A DNA stretch of 64,000 nucleotides from Chitinophaga sp. Ak27 (GCF_012726295.1 NZ_JABAOB010000006.1:62001-126000), one strand, 5' to 3'. Positions 26,081-35,902 are shown, counted from the stretch's first letter. The notes: generated from the letters alone by a model not told the origin. A program made the numbers and translations.

Positions 26081-26566
26081 ATGACGGAAAAGGAGTACAA
26101 TAAATGCGTGGATCTGTATTCAGACAACCTGTTCCGCTTTATCGTTAAAAATCTGGAACATGCGGAAGACGCCAGGGACGTAGTACAGAATTCATTCGAA
26201 ATATTGTGGAAACACTGTCAGGATGTGCCTTTCGAAAAGGCAAAGTCATACCTGTTTACAGTGGGCTACCACAATATGATCGACCATGTACGTAAGGTTA
26301 AGCGGGTTACACTGGTAGAACAATTTAAAGACGAAGAGAAAATATCGGATCATAAAGTGCACAATGCCAAGGAAGTGATTGAAAAAGCTTTGTCCAAATT
26401 GAGTGAAGTGCAGCGCTCCCTCGTAATGCTGAAGGATTATGAAGGATACTCTTACGACGAAATTGGAGAAATGATGGGTTTAAACCCATCCCAGGTAAAA
26501 GTGTACCTGCATCGAGCCAGGATTCATCTTAAAAATTACCTGGTAAAGATGGAAAATGTAATATAA
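26081..26566 (+). CDS. RNA polymerase ECF sigma factor
   Basis: A 161-aa sigma factor of the ECF type. Region 2 covers about 8-75 (DLYSDNLFRFIVKNLEHAEDARDVVQNSFEILWKH, quoted as a region). Region 4 covers about 105-155 (LSEVQRSLVMLKDYEGYSYDEIGEMMGLNPSQVKVYLHRAR, also a region), with the recognition helix around LNPSQVKVYLHRAR. There is no large non-consensus insert. It is followed 41 bases on by a membrane protein with duplicated anti-sigma-like domains. ATG at 26081 is a good start. Confidence 0.93.
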   Translation: MTEKEYNKCVDLYSDNLFRFIVKNLEHAEDARDVVQNSFEILWKHCQDVPFEKAKSYLFTVGYHNMIDHVRKVKRVTLVEQFKDEEKISDHKVHNAKEVIEKALSKLSEVQRSLVMLKDYEGYSYDEIGEMMGLNPSQVKVYLHRARIHLKNYLVKMENVI

Positions 26567-26606
26567 TTATTTTTATTTTATAAAATATTGATAATAAATA
26601 AGAATC

Positions 26607-27674
26607 TTGTCAAACGAGATTAACATATCAAATTATGAGTCCTTTCTGCTCAGCTATATCGATGGCGAGTTGAATGAGGCAGAACAGGCAGCCCTGGAAC
26701 TTTTTCTCCAGGAGCATCCTCAATTCCGGCAGGAACTGGAATTGCTGGAAGGCACGCGGTTGGTTCCGGATGAAGCGATTTCCTTTAGTAATAAATCTGC
26801 TTTATACAGAACCGGAGTTCCGGCATTGCCTGACATAGAAGAACTCATGCTGGGCTATATCGACGGAGAATTGACAGCGGAAGAAGAGAAAGCATTGCAG
26901 GAATACCTGGAACAACATCCGGCCGCCCGGAAAGAGCTGGCATTGCTGCAGGCTACCAAATTAACACCTGATACCGGCCTGGTATTTACAGATAAAACGT
27001 CCCTCTATCGGAGCAGCGGGCACAAAACAGCACCCATTTATCGCCGCCTGGGATGGGTAGCAGCTGCCGCCGCGGTGGTAGCCGGCCTGGTTATCTGGCT
27101 GCTGCCAACAGGCAATCACCCTGCCGGAGTGCCTACCCTGGCAGATAAAGGAACCATAACGGCTCCTAAGCCGGTTGTCACAGCTCCAACAGCCACGCCA
27201 ATCGCTGAAACTCCCGTAACAGCCCCGCCGGTAGCAACACCTACCTCTTCAACCCCGTCACCGCTATTGGCTACCAATCATAAAAAATTGGCTACCCGGG
27301 AAAGAAAAACAACCACTGCTGTAAAGACACCACAAGAGCAGGCCATCGCCGCAACTTCAAAAACAGATGCGCCGGTTATGTCGCAGCTACCTCCACAACG
27401 TAATTCAGTGGAAGAAGTAGTGGCACAGCACAGGCAACAAACAGATAATACACCTATTTCGACGGCCATTCATCCGGAAGTGAGTAACGAACCCATGCTG
27501 GCTGCCAACACTAAAATTCCTAATAGCGCCGGTATTAATAAAATAGCGCCCGCTGAAGCACCACAGCCCATTCAGGGTGAGCTGATTATGTCTGTAAGCG
27601 GCAGCGACAGTAAATTACTCGACAAAGTAACCAACGTAGCAAAGTTTTTCTCCCGTAAACGGAACAAACAATAA
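26607..27674 (+). CDS. Anti-sigma-like membrane protein with duplicated N-terminal domain
   Basis: A 355-aa protein starting at TTG 26607. Residues about 11-68 and 77-134 are two copies of the same domain. Copy 1 has SYIDGELNEAEQAALELFLQ and SFSNKSALYR; copy 2 has GYIDGELTAEEEKALQEYLE and VFTDKTSLYR. A single membrane helix spans about 147-165, followed by a Pro/Ala/Thr-rich periplasmic stalk and a short C-terminal segment. Y-I-D-G-E-L is the usual opening of Bacteroidota anti-sigma domains. The neighbouring sigma gene makes a partner role likely. The duplication could bind two sigma factors or one more tightly. Confidence 0.8.
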   Translation: MSNEINISNYESFLLSYIDGELNEAEQAALELFLQEHPQFRQELELLEGTRLVPDEAISFSNKSALYRTGVPALPDIEELMLGYIDGELTAEEEKALQEYLEQHPAARKELALLQATKLTPDTGLVFTDKTSLYRSSGHKTAPIYRRLGWVAAAAAVVAGLVIWLLPTGNHPAGVPTLADKGTITAPKPVVTAPTATPIAETPVTAPPVATPTSSTPSPLLATNHKKLATRERKTTTAVKTPQEQAIAATSKTDAPVMSQLPPQRNSVEEVVAQHRQQTDNTPISTAIHPEVSNEPMLAANTKIPNSAGINKIAPAEAPQPIQGELIMSVSGSDSKLLDKVTNVAKFFSRKRNKQ

Positions 27675-27690
27675 ATCATGGTCATAGCAT

Positions 27691-28641
27691 ATGAAGCATA
27701 AAATTTTACTCATTTTGTTACTGGTATTATGTGGCGAATGGGCTCATGCGCAAAAGGCAGATACAAAAAACACCCCGGCTACCCCGGATACCATACAGAT
27801 AAAAGGACTCATCATCATAAAAGGGAAGAATGATAAGGGGCGTACCAGTTATAAGTTTTATAATGATACCGCCTATACCCGGCATAAGCTGAAGAAAAAC
27901 CTGCAAACCAAATGGTTTGTATTTGACCTGGGGTTCAATAACTATATCGATCGCAGCGATTATACAGGCGCCAGCTTTATCAATTATTATCCCAATAACA
28001 GCAATTATTATAATGGCGCTGTGGCCATGAACGCCGCGGTCCAGCGGTCATACGATTACTCTGCAGCCGGACTGGCTACCTTTGCTCCCCGGGAAGCAAG
28101 TGAACCTTTAACACCATCTGAATTTAAACTTATCACCGGAAAATCGATCAATTTTAATATCTGGTTGTTTGAACAGCGACTTAATATAACAAAACACAAA
28201 CTAAACTTGTTATACGCTTTAGGATTAGAAATGAATAACTATAGGTTTGCCCGCAGTATTACATATCTGCCGGGCTATCCTACACAAATAATCCGGGATA
28301 CCGTAGAATTTTCAAAGAATAAGCTATTCGCCGAATATATATCCGTACCGGTAATGCTTAATTTTAATTCTAACCCCGCCCGCCCGAGCCGCGCGTTCCA
28401 GGCGAGCTTTGGTGTCTCTGGTGGTTATCTGCTCAAATCCCGGACAAAACAAATCAGCCAGGAAAGAGGTAAAGTAAGGAAAACCGATGACTTTAATCTC
28501 AACAAATGGCGTTTCGGTTTAACCAGTGAGTTGGGCTATGGTCCTGTGAAGTTGTATGCAAATTTTGCCCTCACGCCGTTGCATGATTATGGGTTACAGC
28601 AATATCCGTTCTCAATCGGTATCCGGTTGAACGGCTTCTAA
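27691..28641 (+). CDS. Outer-membrane beta-barrel protein (PorT-like fold)
   Basis: A 316-aa protein with a signal peptide (LLVLCGEWAHAQ) and then alternating amphipathic strands. Aromatic-rich turns such as FVFDLGFNNYIDRSD, FNIWLFEQRLNITKHKL and YGPVKLYANFALTPL, and a C-terminus ending in IGIRLNGF, fit an eight- to ten-strand outer-membrane barrel of the PorT/OmpW-like Bacteroidota group. It lies 16 bases after the anti-sigma gene and so is likely a target or partner of that envelope-stress operon. The exact function is unknown. Confidence 0.72.
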   Translation: MKHKILLILLLVLCGEWAHAQKADTKNTPATPDTIQIKGLIIIKGKNDKGRTSYKFYNDTAYTRHKLKKNLQTKWFVFDLGFNNYIDRSDYTGASFINYYPNNSNYYNGAVAMNAAVQRSYDYSAAGLATFAPREASEPLTPSEFKLITGKSINFNIWLFEQRLNITKHKLNLLYALGLEMNNYRFARSITYLPGYPTQIIRDTVEFSKNKLFAEYISVPVMLNFNSNPARPSRAFQASFGVSGGYLLKSRTKQISQERGKVRKTDDFNLNKWRFGLTSELGYGPVKLYANFALTPLHDYGLQQYPFSIGIRLNGF

Positions 28642-28672
28642 GCTCTATTTTAGCCAGTCCAAAATTGTATTT

Positions 28673-29002
28673 ATGCGTTCTTTTGTTGCTCTGATGACAT
28701 GTATTGTCTGCATTGCATGGATTCATTCCTGTGAGAAGCGCCTTTTGGGTGTAAGACTTGAAAAAAATAACGAAAATAAGGTAACTCCTTCACCAGAGAT
28801 ATATGTAACGATGGAGGCTCCGGCCAAACCTGTTAATTATATTGCCCATGCGGCTAGCCTTGTTACCCTGCCAGCAAATCCTTCCAGGATCAGGAGCCGC
28901 GCTAAAAAGCCCGATCACGCTCCCAAAGCATTTGATTCCCTGTTGTTTCGCCAGGCCCTGGCCAAAGGAAAATATTCCTTGTATAACAACAATATTCCCT
29001 GA
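28673..29002 (+). CDS. Small hypothetical lipoprotein
   Basis: A 109-aa protein with a short hydrophobic N-terminus and a lipobox-like AWIHSC. The rest is hydrophilic and basic with no family I recognise (ARSSR-type and ALAKGKYSLYNNN segments). It follows the barrel gene by 31 bases on the same strand and probably ends the sigma/anti-sigma/barrel operon. Confidence 0.55.
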   Translation: MRSFVALMTCIVCIAWIHSCEKRLLGVRLEKNNENKVTPSPEIYVTMEAPAKPVNYIAHAASLVTLPANPSRIRSRAKKPDHAPKAFDSLLFRQALAKGKYSLYNNNIP

Positions 29003-29126
29003 AATTATCCCTGAAATCATCCACTTGTTAAGATAATGACCGGTTTAACAATCGGTTGCCCCCTCGTTTTGTCTACCGCTCATACAATTCTCCCCTTTTT
29101 TATATTTATTTATTTTTCACTTCCGG

Positions 29127-29134
29127 TATATTTG
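29127..29134 (+). promoter_or_regulatory. TAnnTTTG promoter box of the M16 protease gene
   Basis: TATATTTG ends 30 bases before the preferred ATG at 29165. This supports starting the protease there rather than at 29036. Confidence 0.5.
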
Positions 29135-29164
29135 ACAGACAAATTTCAAAAAACCAACTATTGT

Positions 29165-32101
29165 ATGAGTCTTAAAAGAGTCGTATCACTATTCCTGTTT
29201 GCCTGCACCCTACAAACCGCAGGAGCCCAGGAAAAATATCAATGGAAAGAGGGTACTTCTGGTGGATACACCTATAAGTACATCTCCAATGACCCGATGA
29301 AGGCCCGTTTTTACACGTTGAAAAACGGATTGACCGTTATCCTGAGTGTCAACAAAAAAGACCCCAGAATCCAGACCCTGATCGGAACCCGCGCGGGTAG
29401 CGATAATGATCCGAAAGATCATACAGGACTGGCCCATTATCTGGAGCACTTGCTGTTTAAAGGTACCCAGCAATACGGTTCCCTTGATTGGGTAAAAGAA
29501 AAACCACTGATCGGCAAAATCTCCGATTTGTACGATAAGTACAACAAAACGGTGGATCCAGCTGCCCGCAAAGCTGTTTATCATGAAATCGACAGCGTAT
29601 CCGGTATCGCCGCCAAATATGCGATTGCCAACGAATACGATAAAATGATGACCGGTATGGGCGCCCAGGGCACCAATGCCCACACCTGGGTGGAAGAAAC
29701 CATCTATGAAGAAGACATCCCATCCAACGCCATCGATAAGTACCTGACCGTTCAGGCAGAACGCTTCCGCGACCCCGTTTTCCGCCTGTTCCATACAGAG
29801 CTGGAAGCCGTGTACGAAGAAAAGAACCGTGGACTGGATAATGATGGCCGCAAAGTATATGAAACTATGCTTGCTGCCTTGTTTCCAACACATAACTACG
29901 GCCAGCAATCTACCATAGGTACCATTGAACACCTCAAGAATCCCAACCTGAAGGCGATTCGCCAGTTCTACAATGAATACTATGTACCTAACAATATGGC
30001 GGTAGTAATGGCGGGTGACTTCGACCCGGATTATGTAATCAAATTGATTGATCAAAAGTTCGCTTACATGAAAGCTAAGCCGGTAAAGGAATATAAGCCT
30101 GCACCGGAAGCGCCTATCAAATCGCCCGTTGTAAAGGAAGTGTTGGGTCCCGATGCTGAAAGCGTAGATATCGCCTTCAGAATGCCCGGTGCGCTGGATA
30201 CTAAATCTAACCTCGTATTGGGCGTAATGGGTGCTATCCTCCAAAATGGAAAAGCGGGCCTGCTCGACCTGAATATCAACAAACAACAAAAGGTGTTGAA
30301 TGCCAGCGCAGGTGTAATGAGCCTGAAAGATTACTCTATCTTCTCTCTCAGCGGTAAAGCCAAACAAGGCCAAACCCTGGAAGACGTAAAAGCACTGTTA
30401 CTGGGCCAGCTGGAAATCCTGAAAAAAGGCGAATTTGATGAAACCCTGGTAAAAGCCATCGTTAACAACGCCAAGCTGAGCGAGCTCCAGGGACTGGAAA
30501 ACAACAATAATCGCGCTACCTCCCTGATGGATGCTTTTATTAAAAGCCGGGCACAGGACTGGGCACATGATGTAGCCTATGTAGATGATATGGGTACTGT
30601 TACCAAAAAACAAATCGTTGACTATGCCAATAAATACCTCAACGATAATTATGTGATCATCTACAAACGCAAAGGCGAAGATAAAAATATCCAGAAAGTA
30701 GAGAAGCCTGCTATTACACCGGTAGAAGTAAACAGGGAAGCACAATCTGCATTCCTGAAACAGGTGGCTGCTATGCCTGCTACTCCAGTAAAGCCACAGT
30801 GGCTGGATTATGAAAAAGATATCCAGAAAACCACTGTTGGTAATACCGATATGATGTATGTGCAGAACAAAGACAATGGTCTGTTCCACCTATACTATCG
30901 TTTCGATATGGGGAGCTGGAATAACAAAAAACTCCCGCTGGCAGCGCAATACCTGCAATTCCTGCGTACGGATAAATACACTTCCGAGCAGATCAGCAAA
31001 GAGTTTTATAACATCGCTTGTAACTTCAATATATCAGCCTCTACAGACAATACCACTATTTCCATCTCGGGTTTGCAGGATAACTTCGATAAAGCCGTTG
31101 CTTTATTTGAACATGTAATTGCTAACTGTAAGCCAGACGAAGCTGCTTTGGCCGCGCTGAAAGGCCGTTTACAGAAAGCCCGTGCAGATAGTAAATTGAA
31201 TAAAGGCGCTATCATGAAAGGTGTGGTAAACTATGCCATGTATGGCGCTAAAAACCCGTTCAATAACCAATTAAGCCAGGCAGAACTGGATGCAATCACT
31301 GCTGCTGAGTTGACTGATATGCTGCACGAACTGCCTACCTATAAACATACGATCATTTATTGGGGACCTCAGCCACTGGAAACAGCTGCTGCTGATGTGA
31401 AAAAACTACATACACTGCCCGCCAGCTTTAAGGCAGCACCGGCAGCCGTTAAGTTTGTAAAGGACAACCAGGCTCAAAACCAGGTACTGTTTGCTGACTA
31501 CGATATGGTACAAACAGAAGTAAACTGGTTGAGAAATGCCGATGTGTACGATCCTGCTAAAACCGGTATTGTAACGCTGTTTAACAGCTACTTTGGGGGT
31601 GGAATGGGTTCCGTAGTATTCCAGACTATCCGTGAATCTAAGGCATTGGCTTACTCAACTTATGCATTCCTGGCATCGCCAGATAGGAAGAGCGAACGTT
31701 ATTCTGCCATCGCTTACGTAGGTAGCCAGGCCGACAAAATGAATGATGCGATTACTGGTATGAACGAATTACTGAATGATATTCCTCGTTCCGATAAACT
31801 GCTGGAAACAGCTAAGGAAAGCATGAAACAAGATATCGAAACAGAACGTATCACCAACGATGGTATTATTTTTAGCTACCTGGCCGCACAAAAGCTGGGG
31901 CTGAACACAGATATCCGTAAGCAGGTGTATGAGTCTATCGATAAAATGAACTTTGATGAAGTGAAGAAATTCCATGATGAATATCTCGCTCATAAACCAT
32001 ATACTTATTGCATCGTTGCATCTGAGAAGAAAGTGGGCGAAGAGCTGAAGAAATATGGAGAAGTGAAGAAACTCTCCCTGGAGGAGATTTTCGGCTACTA
32101 A
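29165..32101 (+). CDS. M16 family metallopeptidase (pitrilysin-like), exported
   Basis: A 978-aa protein with both M16 halves on one chain. The start is taken at MSLKRVVSLF because it gives a signal peptide (ends TAGAQ) and lies after the promoter box. The inverted zinc motif HYLEH (91-95) with a downstream Glu in AVYEEKNRG is in the first half, which is therefore catalytic. The second half has the R/Y pair region (GGMGSVVFQTIRESKALAYSTY) that helps hold substrate. It degrades peptides in the periplasm or at the outer membrane. The gene stands alone and has a strong terminator. Confidence 0.92.
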   Translation: MSLKRVVSLFLFACTLQTAGAQEKYQWKEGTSGGYTYKYISNDPMKARFYTLKNGLTVILSVNKKDPRIQTLIGTRAGSDNDPKDHTGLAHYLEHLLFKGTQQYGSLDWVKEKPLIGKISDLYDKYNKTVDPAARKAVYHEIDSVSGIAAKYAIANEYDKMMTGMGAQGTNAHTWVEETIYEEDIPSNAIDKYLTVQAERFRDPVFRLFHTELEAVYEEKNRGLDNDGRKVYETMLAALFPTHNYGQQSTIGTIEHLKNPNLKAIRQFYNEYYVPNNMAVVMAGDFDPDYVIKLIDQKFAYMKAKPVKEYKPAPEAPIKSPVVKEVLGPDAESVDIAFRMPGALDTKSNLVLGVMGAILQNGKAGLLDLNINKQQKVLNASAGVMSLKDYSIFSLSGKAKQGQTLEDVKALLLGQLEILKKGEFDETLVKAIVNNAKLSELQGLENNNNRATSLMDAFIKSRAQDWAHDVAYVDDMGTVTKKQIVDYANKYLNDNYVIIYKRKGEDKNIQKVEKPAITPVEVNREAQSAFLKQVAAMPATPVKPQWLDYEKDIQKTTVGNTDMMYVQNKDNGLFHLYYRFDMGSWNNKKLPLAAQYLQFLRTDKYTSEQISKEFYNIACNFNISASTDNTTISISGLQDNFDKAVALFEHVIANCKPDEAALAALKGRLQKARADSKLNKGAIMKGVVNYAMYGAKNPFNNQLSQAELDAITAAELTDMLHELPTYKHTIIYWGPQPLETAAADVKKLHTLPASFKAAPAAVKFVKDNQAQNQVLFADYDMVQTEVNWLRNADVYDPAKTGIVTLFNSYFGGGMGSVVFQTIRESKALAYSTYAFLASPDRKSERYSAIAYVGSQADKMNDAITGMNELLNDIPRSDKLLETAKESMKQDIETERITNDGIIFSYLAAQKLGLNTDIRKQVYESIDKMNFDEVKKFHDEYLAHKPYTYCIVASEKKVGEELKKYGEVKKLSLEEIFGY

Positions 32102-32126
32102 TAGTATCCACTTATTATCCATACGG

Positions 32127-32168
32127 AACTAAAGGCACAAGGCATAACGCTTTGTGCCTTTAGTTTTT
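32127..32168 (+). terminator. Terminator of the M16 protease gene
   Basis: AACTAAAGGCACAA pairs with TTGTGCCTTTAGTT (14 bp), followed by TTTATA on the plus strand, starting 26 bases after the stop codon. Confidence 0.88.
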
Positions 32169-32230
32169 ATAGGATGTAACAAGACAATAAATCTTTATTC
32201 CGTTACGTTATCTGCATATTTATTACTCCT

Positions 32231-32797
32231 ATGAAGAAGTGTTGTTATTACTGGCTGACAGTTATCCTGTTGCTGTTGCCATTAAGTGGATTTATCAACG
32301 AACCAGATTTATATAATGTAAGGTTAAATGCTGCCAACGTCGATCCGGATAAAGTTTTCCTGCTGATAGATAAAAGCGACTACCGCTTGTATGTTTATGA
32401 AGATGTTACGTTGAGAAAGATCTACAAAGTAGTATTTGGTAACCGTGACCAAACGGATAAACAAACCGAAGGCGATCGCAGAACGCCTGAAGGCACCTTT
32501 CATATTTTAACGAAAAGAGTAGATAAAAGCTGGAGCCGTTTTATGTTGCTGGATTATCCCAATGAGAGTTCCTGGGCTAAGTTCCACCAGCGGCAATCGG
32601 ATGGGCTGGTATCTGCCACTGCCACAATTGGTGGGGCAATTGGTATTCATGGTGTGGAATATGCTTCCGGTATCAGGGATAATTATGTAGATAACAGGAT
32701 CAACTGGACCCTCGGTTGTATCAGTATGAAAAACGCCGATGTCAACGAATTATATGATGTGCTGAAAGTAGGTACGCCTGTTGTAATACGTAGGTAA
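32231..32797 (+). CDS. L,D-transpeptidase family protein (YkuD/YafK-like)
   Basis: A 188-aa exported enzyme. An N-terminal membrane or signal segment is followed by one YkuD domain. The catalytic pieces are H140 in IGIHGVEY and Cys163 in NWTLGCISMK, the usual H-G ... (S/T)-x-G-C pattern, with DKQTEGDRRTPEGTFHI in front. Such enzymes make 3-3 peptidoglycan crosslinks or attach proteins to the wall. The short length and GDRRTPEG motif point to the YafK-like group. It is transcribed alone. Confidence 0.9.
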   Translation: MKKCCYYWLTVILLLLPLSGFINEPDLYNVRLNAANVDPDKVFLLIDKSDYRLYVYEDVTLRKIYKVVFGNRDQTDKQTEGDRRTPEGTFHILTKRVDKSWSRFMLLDYPNESSWAKFHQRQSDGLVSATATIGGAIGIHGVEYASGIRDNYVDNRINWTLGCISMKNADVNELYDVLKVGTPVVIRR

Positions 32798-32942
32798 GAT
32801 TTTGCTGTTTACCGGTAAGGTGTCTCCTGGTGGCAGCCAGCTAATATAAATTTGTAACGATTGCTTATAAGAGATTGCATCTAGTGACGCGGTAAATCCA
32901 CGTCATGATTCCAATATAAAATGGCGGGTAGGATCCTGTGAA

Positions 32943-32976
32943 GAGCGTGCTCCACTCGTATGGTGCACGCTTTTTT
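32943..32976. terminator. Terminator between convergent genes
   Basis: AGCGTGCTCCA pairs with GGTGCACGCT (about 10 bp with one mismatch), followed by TTTTTTATT on the plus strand. It can end the transpeptidase transcript; the minus-strand gene's stop codon sits in its T-run. Confidence 0.75.
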
Positions 32977-33916
32977 ATTGCAAGAAGGCGCTTACCTCTC
33001 TCATCCAGGCATCGTTGTCTTTCCCGCAAAACGACTGGTGGCCTGCATTGGGAAATACATATAATTTCTTTTGGGTGGTGCCGAGGTGAGAAAATACCTC
33101 GTTAGTTTCATGGGGCATTACCCGGATGTCTTTTTGACCGTAAAAATATAATACGGGCATATGTATCCGGCGGGCATAGCTTTCAGGCTTAAACCCAGCT
33201 CCCCAGAATCCCTGCTCTATTCCGCCCCAGAAGGTAAGGATTTGTGATAAGGGAAATGCAGGCAGGTGTACAGCTCTCATACGACTTTTTACGGCATCTG
33301 TCAGCGTGGAAAAAGGGCATTGGATGATCAGCTTTTGCGGGGTAAGCCCATATTCAGGGACGGCCTTCAGAATGGCGGCTGCGCCCATGCTCACTCCCCA
33401 GAGTACAACTGGCTGGGTTGTTTTTTGTTTTACATACTCCCATGCCAGCTTTACATCTTCCGCTTCTTTAAATCCTACACTGCAGGTAGTACCCTCACTG
33501 TTGCCATGCCCTCGGAAATCGAGTAGAAAAGTGTTATAGCCGAGTGATCTGAATCGATCGGCTTCGGGTAATAGCGAGCCTTTATTGCCATTATAGCCAT
33601 GAAACAGGACCACCGTGCCTACAGGATTTGGGGCGGGTATCCACCAGCCTTCCAGGGATAATCCGTTGGTGGTATGAAGGTGCACTGTATCATAAGGAAC
33701 TGTAGGATATTGGGTGGTGGCAGATTTGGAGATCCGGACGCCAAACAGGACGATACCTAGCTTTTCTCCGGCGCTCATCTGCTCCGGTAGCTTATTCTTT
33801 TTGCCGCCATCATCGTAGAAATGGGTAAACTTCCATGCATGGAAGGCGCCGACGATATTGAGGAGTATAAAGAGGCAGAGCAACGTCCAGCCAGCCTTTT
33901 TGAAAAAACGTTTCAT
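32975..33916 (-). CDS. Alpha/beta hydrolase
   Basis: A 313-aa protein with an N-terminal membrane helix (about 8-27) and an alpha/beta-hydrolase domain. The oxyanion loop HGYNG (106-110), the nucleophile elbow G-V-S-M-G with Ser176, the acid in YGQKDIRVMP and the His in NAGHQSF form a complete catalytic set. The domain follows the BAAT/AbhD-like single-pass group (COG1073). The substrate is unknown. It is 72 bases downstream of acs on the same strand. Confidence 0.88.
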   Translation of the reverse strand: MKRFFKKAGWTLLCLFILLNIVGAFHAWKFTHFYDDGGKKNKLPEQMSAGEKLGIVLFGVRISKSATTQYPTVPYDTVHLHTTNGLSLEGWWIPAPNPVGTVVLFHGYNGNKGSLLPEADRFRSLGYNTFLLDFRGHGNSEGTTCSVGFKEAEDVKLAWEYVKQKTTQPVVLWGVSMGAAAILKAVPEYGLTPQKLIIQCPFSTLTDAVKSRMRAVHLPAFPLSQILTFWGGIEQGFWGAGFKPESYARRIHMPVLYFYGQKDIRVMPHETNEVFSHLGTTQKKLYVFPNAGHQSFCGKDNDAWMREVSAFLQ

Positions 33917-33934
33917 GGGTCCGTCTTATAACGA

Positions 33935-33966
33935 AGGGATGCAGAAAAACCACTTCTGCACCCCTT
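33935..33966 (-). terminator. Hairpin between acs and the hydrolase gene
   Basis: AAGGGATGCAGAA and TTCTGCACCCCTT pair over about 12 bases with one mismatch and a short loop. On the minus strand it lies 23 bases after the acs stop codon. It lacks a clean T-run, so it may be a weak terminator that lets some transcripts continue. Confidence 0.45.
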
Positions 33967-33988
33967 CTCTGAAAATATTAAAAATGAC

Positions 33989-35902
33989 TTATAGTCTGCC
34001 TCTTTTGATTTCATCTACTACAGCCGGATCCAGCAGGGTAGAAGTATCGCCCAGGTTATCCAGGTCATTTTCGGCTATCTTGCGCAGGATACGGCGCATG
34101 ATTTTACCGGAACGCGTTTTGGGTAAACCGCCTACAATCTGTATTTTGTCTGGTTTGGCGATAGGACCAATAATACGACTAACGGTTTGTGCGATATCTT
34201 TTTTAGTGAGTTCCGCATCGTGCGTTAAGCGTTCCATGATCACATATGCATAAATGCCCTGACCTTTAATATCGTGCGGATAGCCCACTACAGCGCTTTC
34301 CACCACGCCGGCGTGCATATTGATAGCGTTCTCTACTTCTGCGGTACCAATACGGTGACCACTAACGTTGAGTACATCATCTACACGGCCGGTAATTCTA
34401 TAGTATCCGTCCTCATCTCTTAAGCAGCCATCGCCCGTGAAGTACATGTTTTCGTAGGTAGAGAAATAAGTTTTACGGAAACGCTCATGATCGCCGTATG
34501 TGCTGCGGAGCATACCAGGCCATGGGAACTTGATGCAGAGATTGCCGCTTACGCCATTTCCGTTGAGCTCCTTGCCGTTTTCGTCTACCAGCACAGGCTG
34601 TACGCCGGGAAGAGGCAGGGTAGCATAGCCTGGTTTTTCTTTGGTAATGCCGGCTATTGGGGTAATCATGATACCACCGGTTTCAGTTTGCCACCAGGTA
34701 TCTACAATCGGGCACTTGCCTTTACCAATGTTGTCTTTAAACCAATGCCAGGCCTCTTCATTAATAGGTTCACCTACGCTACCCAGTTTACGGAGTGAGC
34801 TGAGGTCTTTATGATTTACAGGGCCGAGGCCATAGCTCATCAGGCTGCGTATAGCTGTAGGAGCAGTATATAAGATGTTTACACGGAATTTATCTACAAT
34901 TTCCCACAATCTCCCTGCATCGGGATAGGTAGGTACTCCTTCAAACATGAGAGTGGTAGCCCCTGCACTGAGCGGGCCATAGGCGATGTAACTGTGGCCG
35001 GTGATCCAGCCGATATCTGCAGTACAGAAGTATACTTCGCCGGGTTGATACTGGAAGGTATTTACGAAGGTATAGTTGGCATATACCATATAGCCTGCAC
35101 AGGTATGTACCACGCCTTTAGGCTTGCCGGTAGAACCGGAAGTATAGAGAATGAACAGCAGGTCTTCTGCATCCATTTCTTCTGCCGGGCAGGGAGGATT
35201 TCCCATGGTTTCTACTTGCTTGATTTCATCTTCCCACCAAACGTCTCTGCCTTTCAGCATGCTAACCGGGGTGCGGGTACGTGTACAAACAATTACTTTC
35301 TTTACAGACGGACAGGCCATAAGGGCGTCGTCCATTACCGATTTCAGCGGAATATCTTTAGCACCGCGATAAGCGCCATCACAGGTGATAACGAGGCTGC
35401 ACTGGGCATCCTGGATCCTGTCGGCGATCGATTGAGCGCTGAATCCTCCGAATACTACGGAGTGTACAGCACCGATGCGGGCGCAGGCCAGTATGGCAAT
35501 AGCCAGTTCAGGAATCATTCCCATGTAAATACATACGCGATCACCTTTCTTAACCCCATTGTTCTTTAGCACATTCGCAAACTGGCAAACTTTATTGTAT
35601 AAGTCGCGGTAAGTAATAATGCGGTGGCGTTCTTCCGGATCGTTGGGCTCCCAGATAATGGCCGGAGTGTTGCCTAATGTACCCAGGTGGCGGTCCAGAC
35701 AGTTTTCCGTAATGTTCAGTTTAGCACCGGTAAACCATTTGATATCCGGCTCTTTGAAATTCCAGTCCAAAACCTTATCCCACTTGCGACGCCAGTAAAA
35801 ATGGTCTGCTACATTGGCCCAAAAGCCCTCGGGGTCAATGACACTTTGTTGATAAGCCTGTTGATAATCTTCGATACTCTTAATCTGGTATGGGTACGAC
35901 AT
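33989..35902 (-). CDS. acs: Acetate-CoA ligase
   Basis: A 637-aa acetyl-CoA synthetase that activates acetate with ATP and CoA, through acetyl-AMP, to acetyl-CoA. Seen: the P-loop-like YTSGSTGKPKGVVHT, the acyl-binding region YFCTADIGWITGHSYIAYGPL, the hinge YRITGRVDDVLNVSGHRIGT, and the C-terminal PKTRSGKIMRR whose Lys is the catalytic residue and target of acetylation control. The length is as expected. Together with the CoA-transferase at 2.6-3.8 kb it serves acetate metabolism. It starts at ATG 35902. Confidence 0.96.
   Translation of the reverse strand: MSYPYQIKSIEDYQQAYQQSVIDPEGFWANVADHFYWRRKWDKVLDWNFKEPDIKWFTGAKLNITENCLDRHLGTLGNTPAIIWEPNDPEERHRIITYRDLYNKVCQFANVLKNNGVKKGDRVCIYMGMIPELAIAILACARIGAVHSVVFGGFSAQSIADRIQDAQCSLVITCDGAYRGAKDIPLKSVMDDALMACPSVKKVIVCTRTRTPVSMLKGRDVWWEDEIKQVETMGNPPCPAEEMDAEDLLFILYTSGSTGKPKGVVHTCAGYMVYANYTFVNTFQYQPGEVYFCTADIGWITGHSYIAYGPLSAGATTLMFEGVPTYPDAGRLWEIVDKFRVNILYTAPTAIRSLMSYGLGPVNHKDLSSLRKLGSVGEPINEEAWHWFKDNIGKGKCPIVDTWWQTETGGIMITPIAGITKEKPGYATLPLPGVQPVLVDENGKELNGNGVSGNLCIKFPWPGMLRSTYGDHERFRKTYFSTYENMYFTGDGCLRDEDGYYRITGRVDDVLNVSGHRIGTAEVENAINMHAGVVESAVVGYPHDIKGQGIYAYVIMERLTHDAELTKKDIAQTVSRIIGPIAKPDKIQIVGGLPKTRSGKIMRRILRKIAENDLDNLGDTSTLLDPAVVDEIKRGRL

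Noticed and set aside
29210-30373. A 387-codon open frame antisense to the M16 protease
   Set aside because: It lies entirely opposite a convincing protease with signal peptide and zinc motif, and its translation is His/Phe/Ile-rich without any family similarity.
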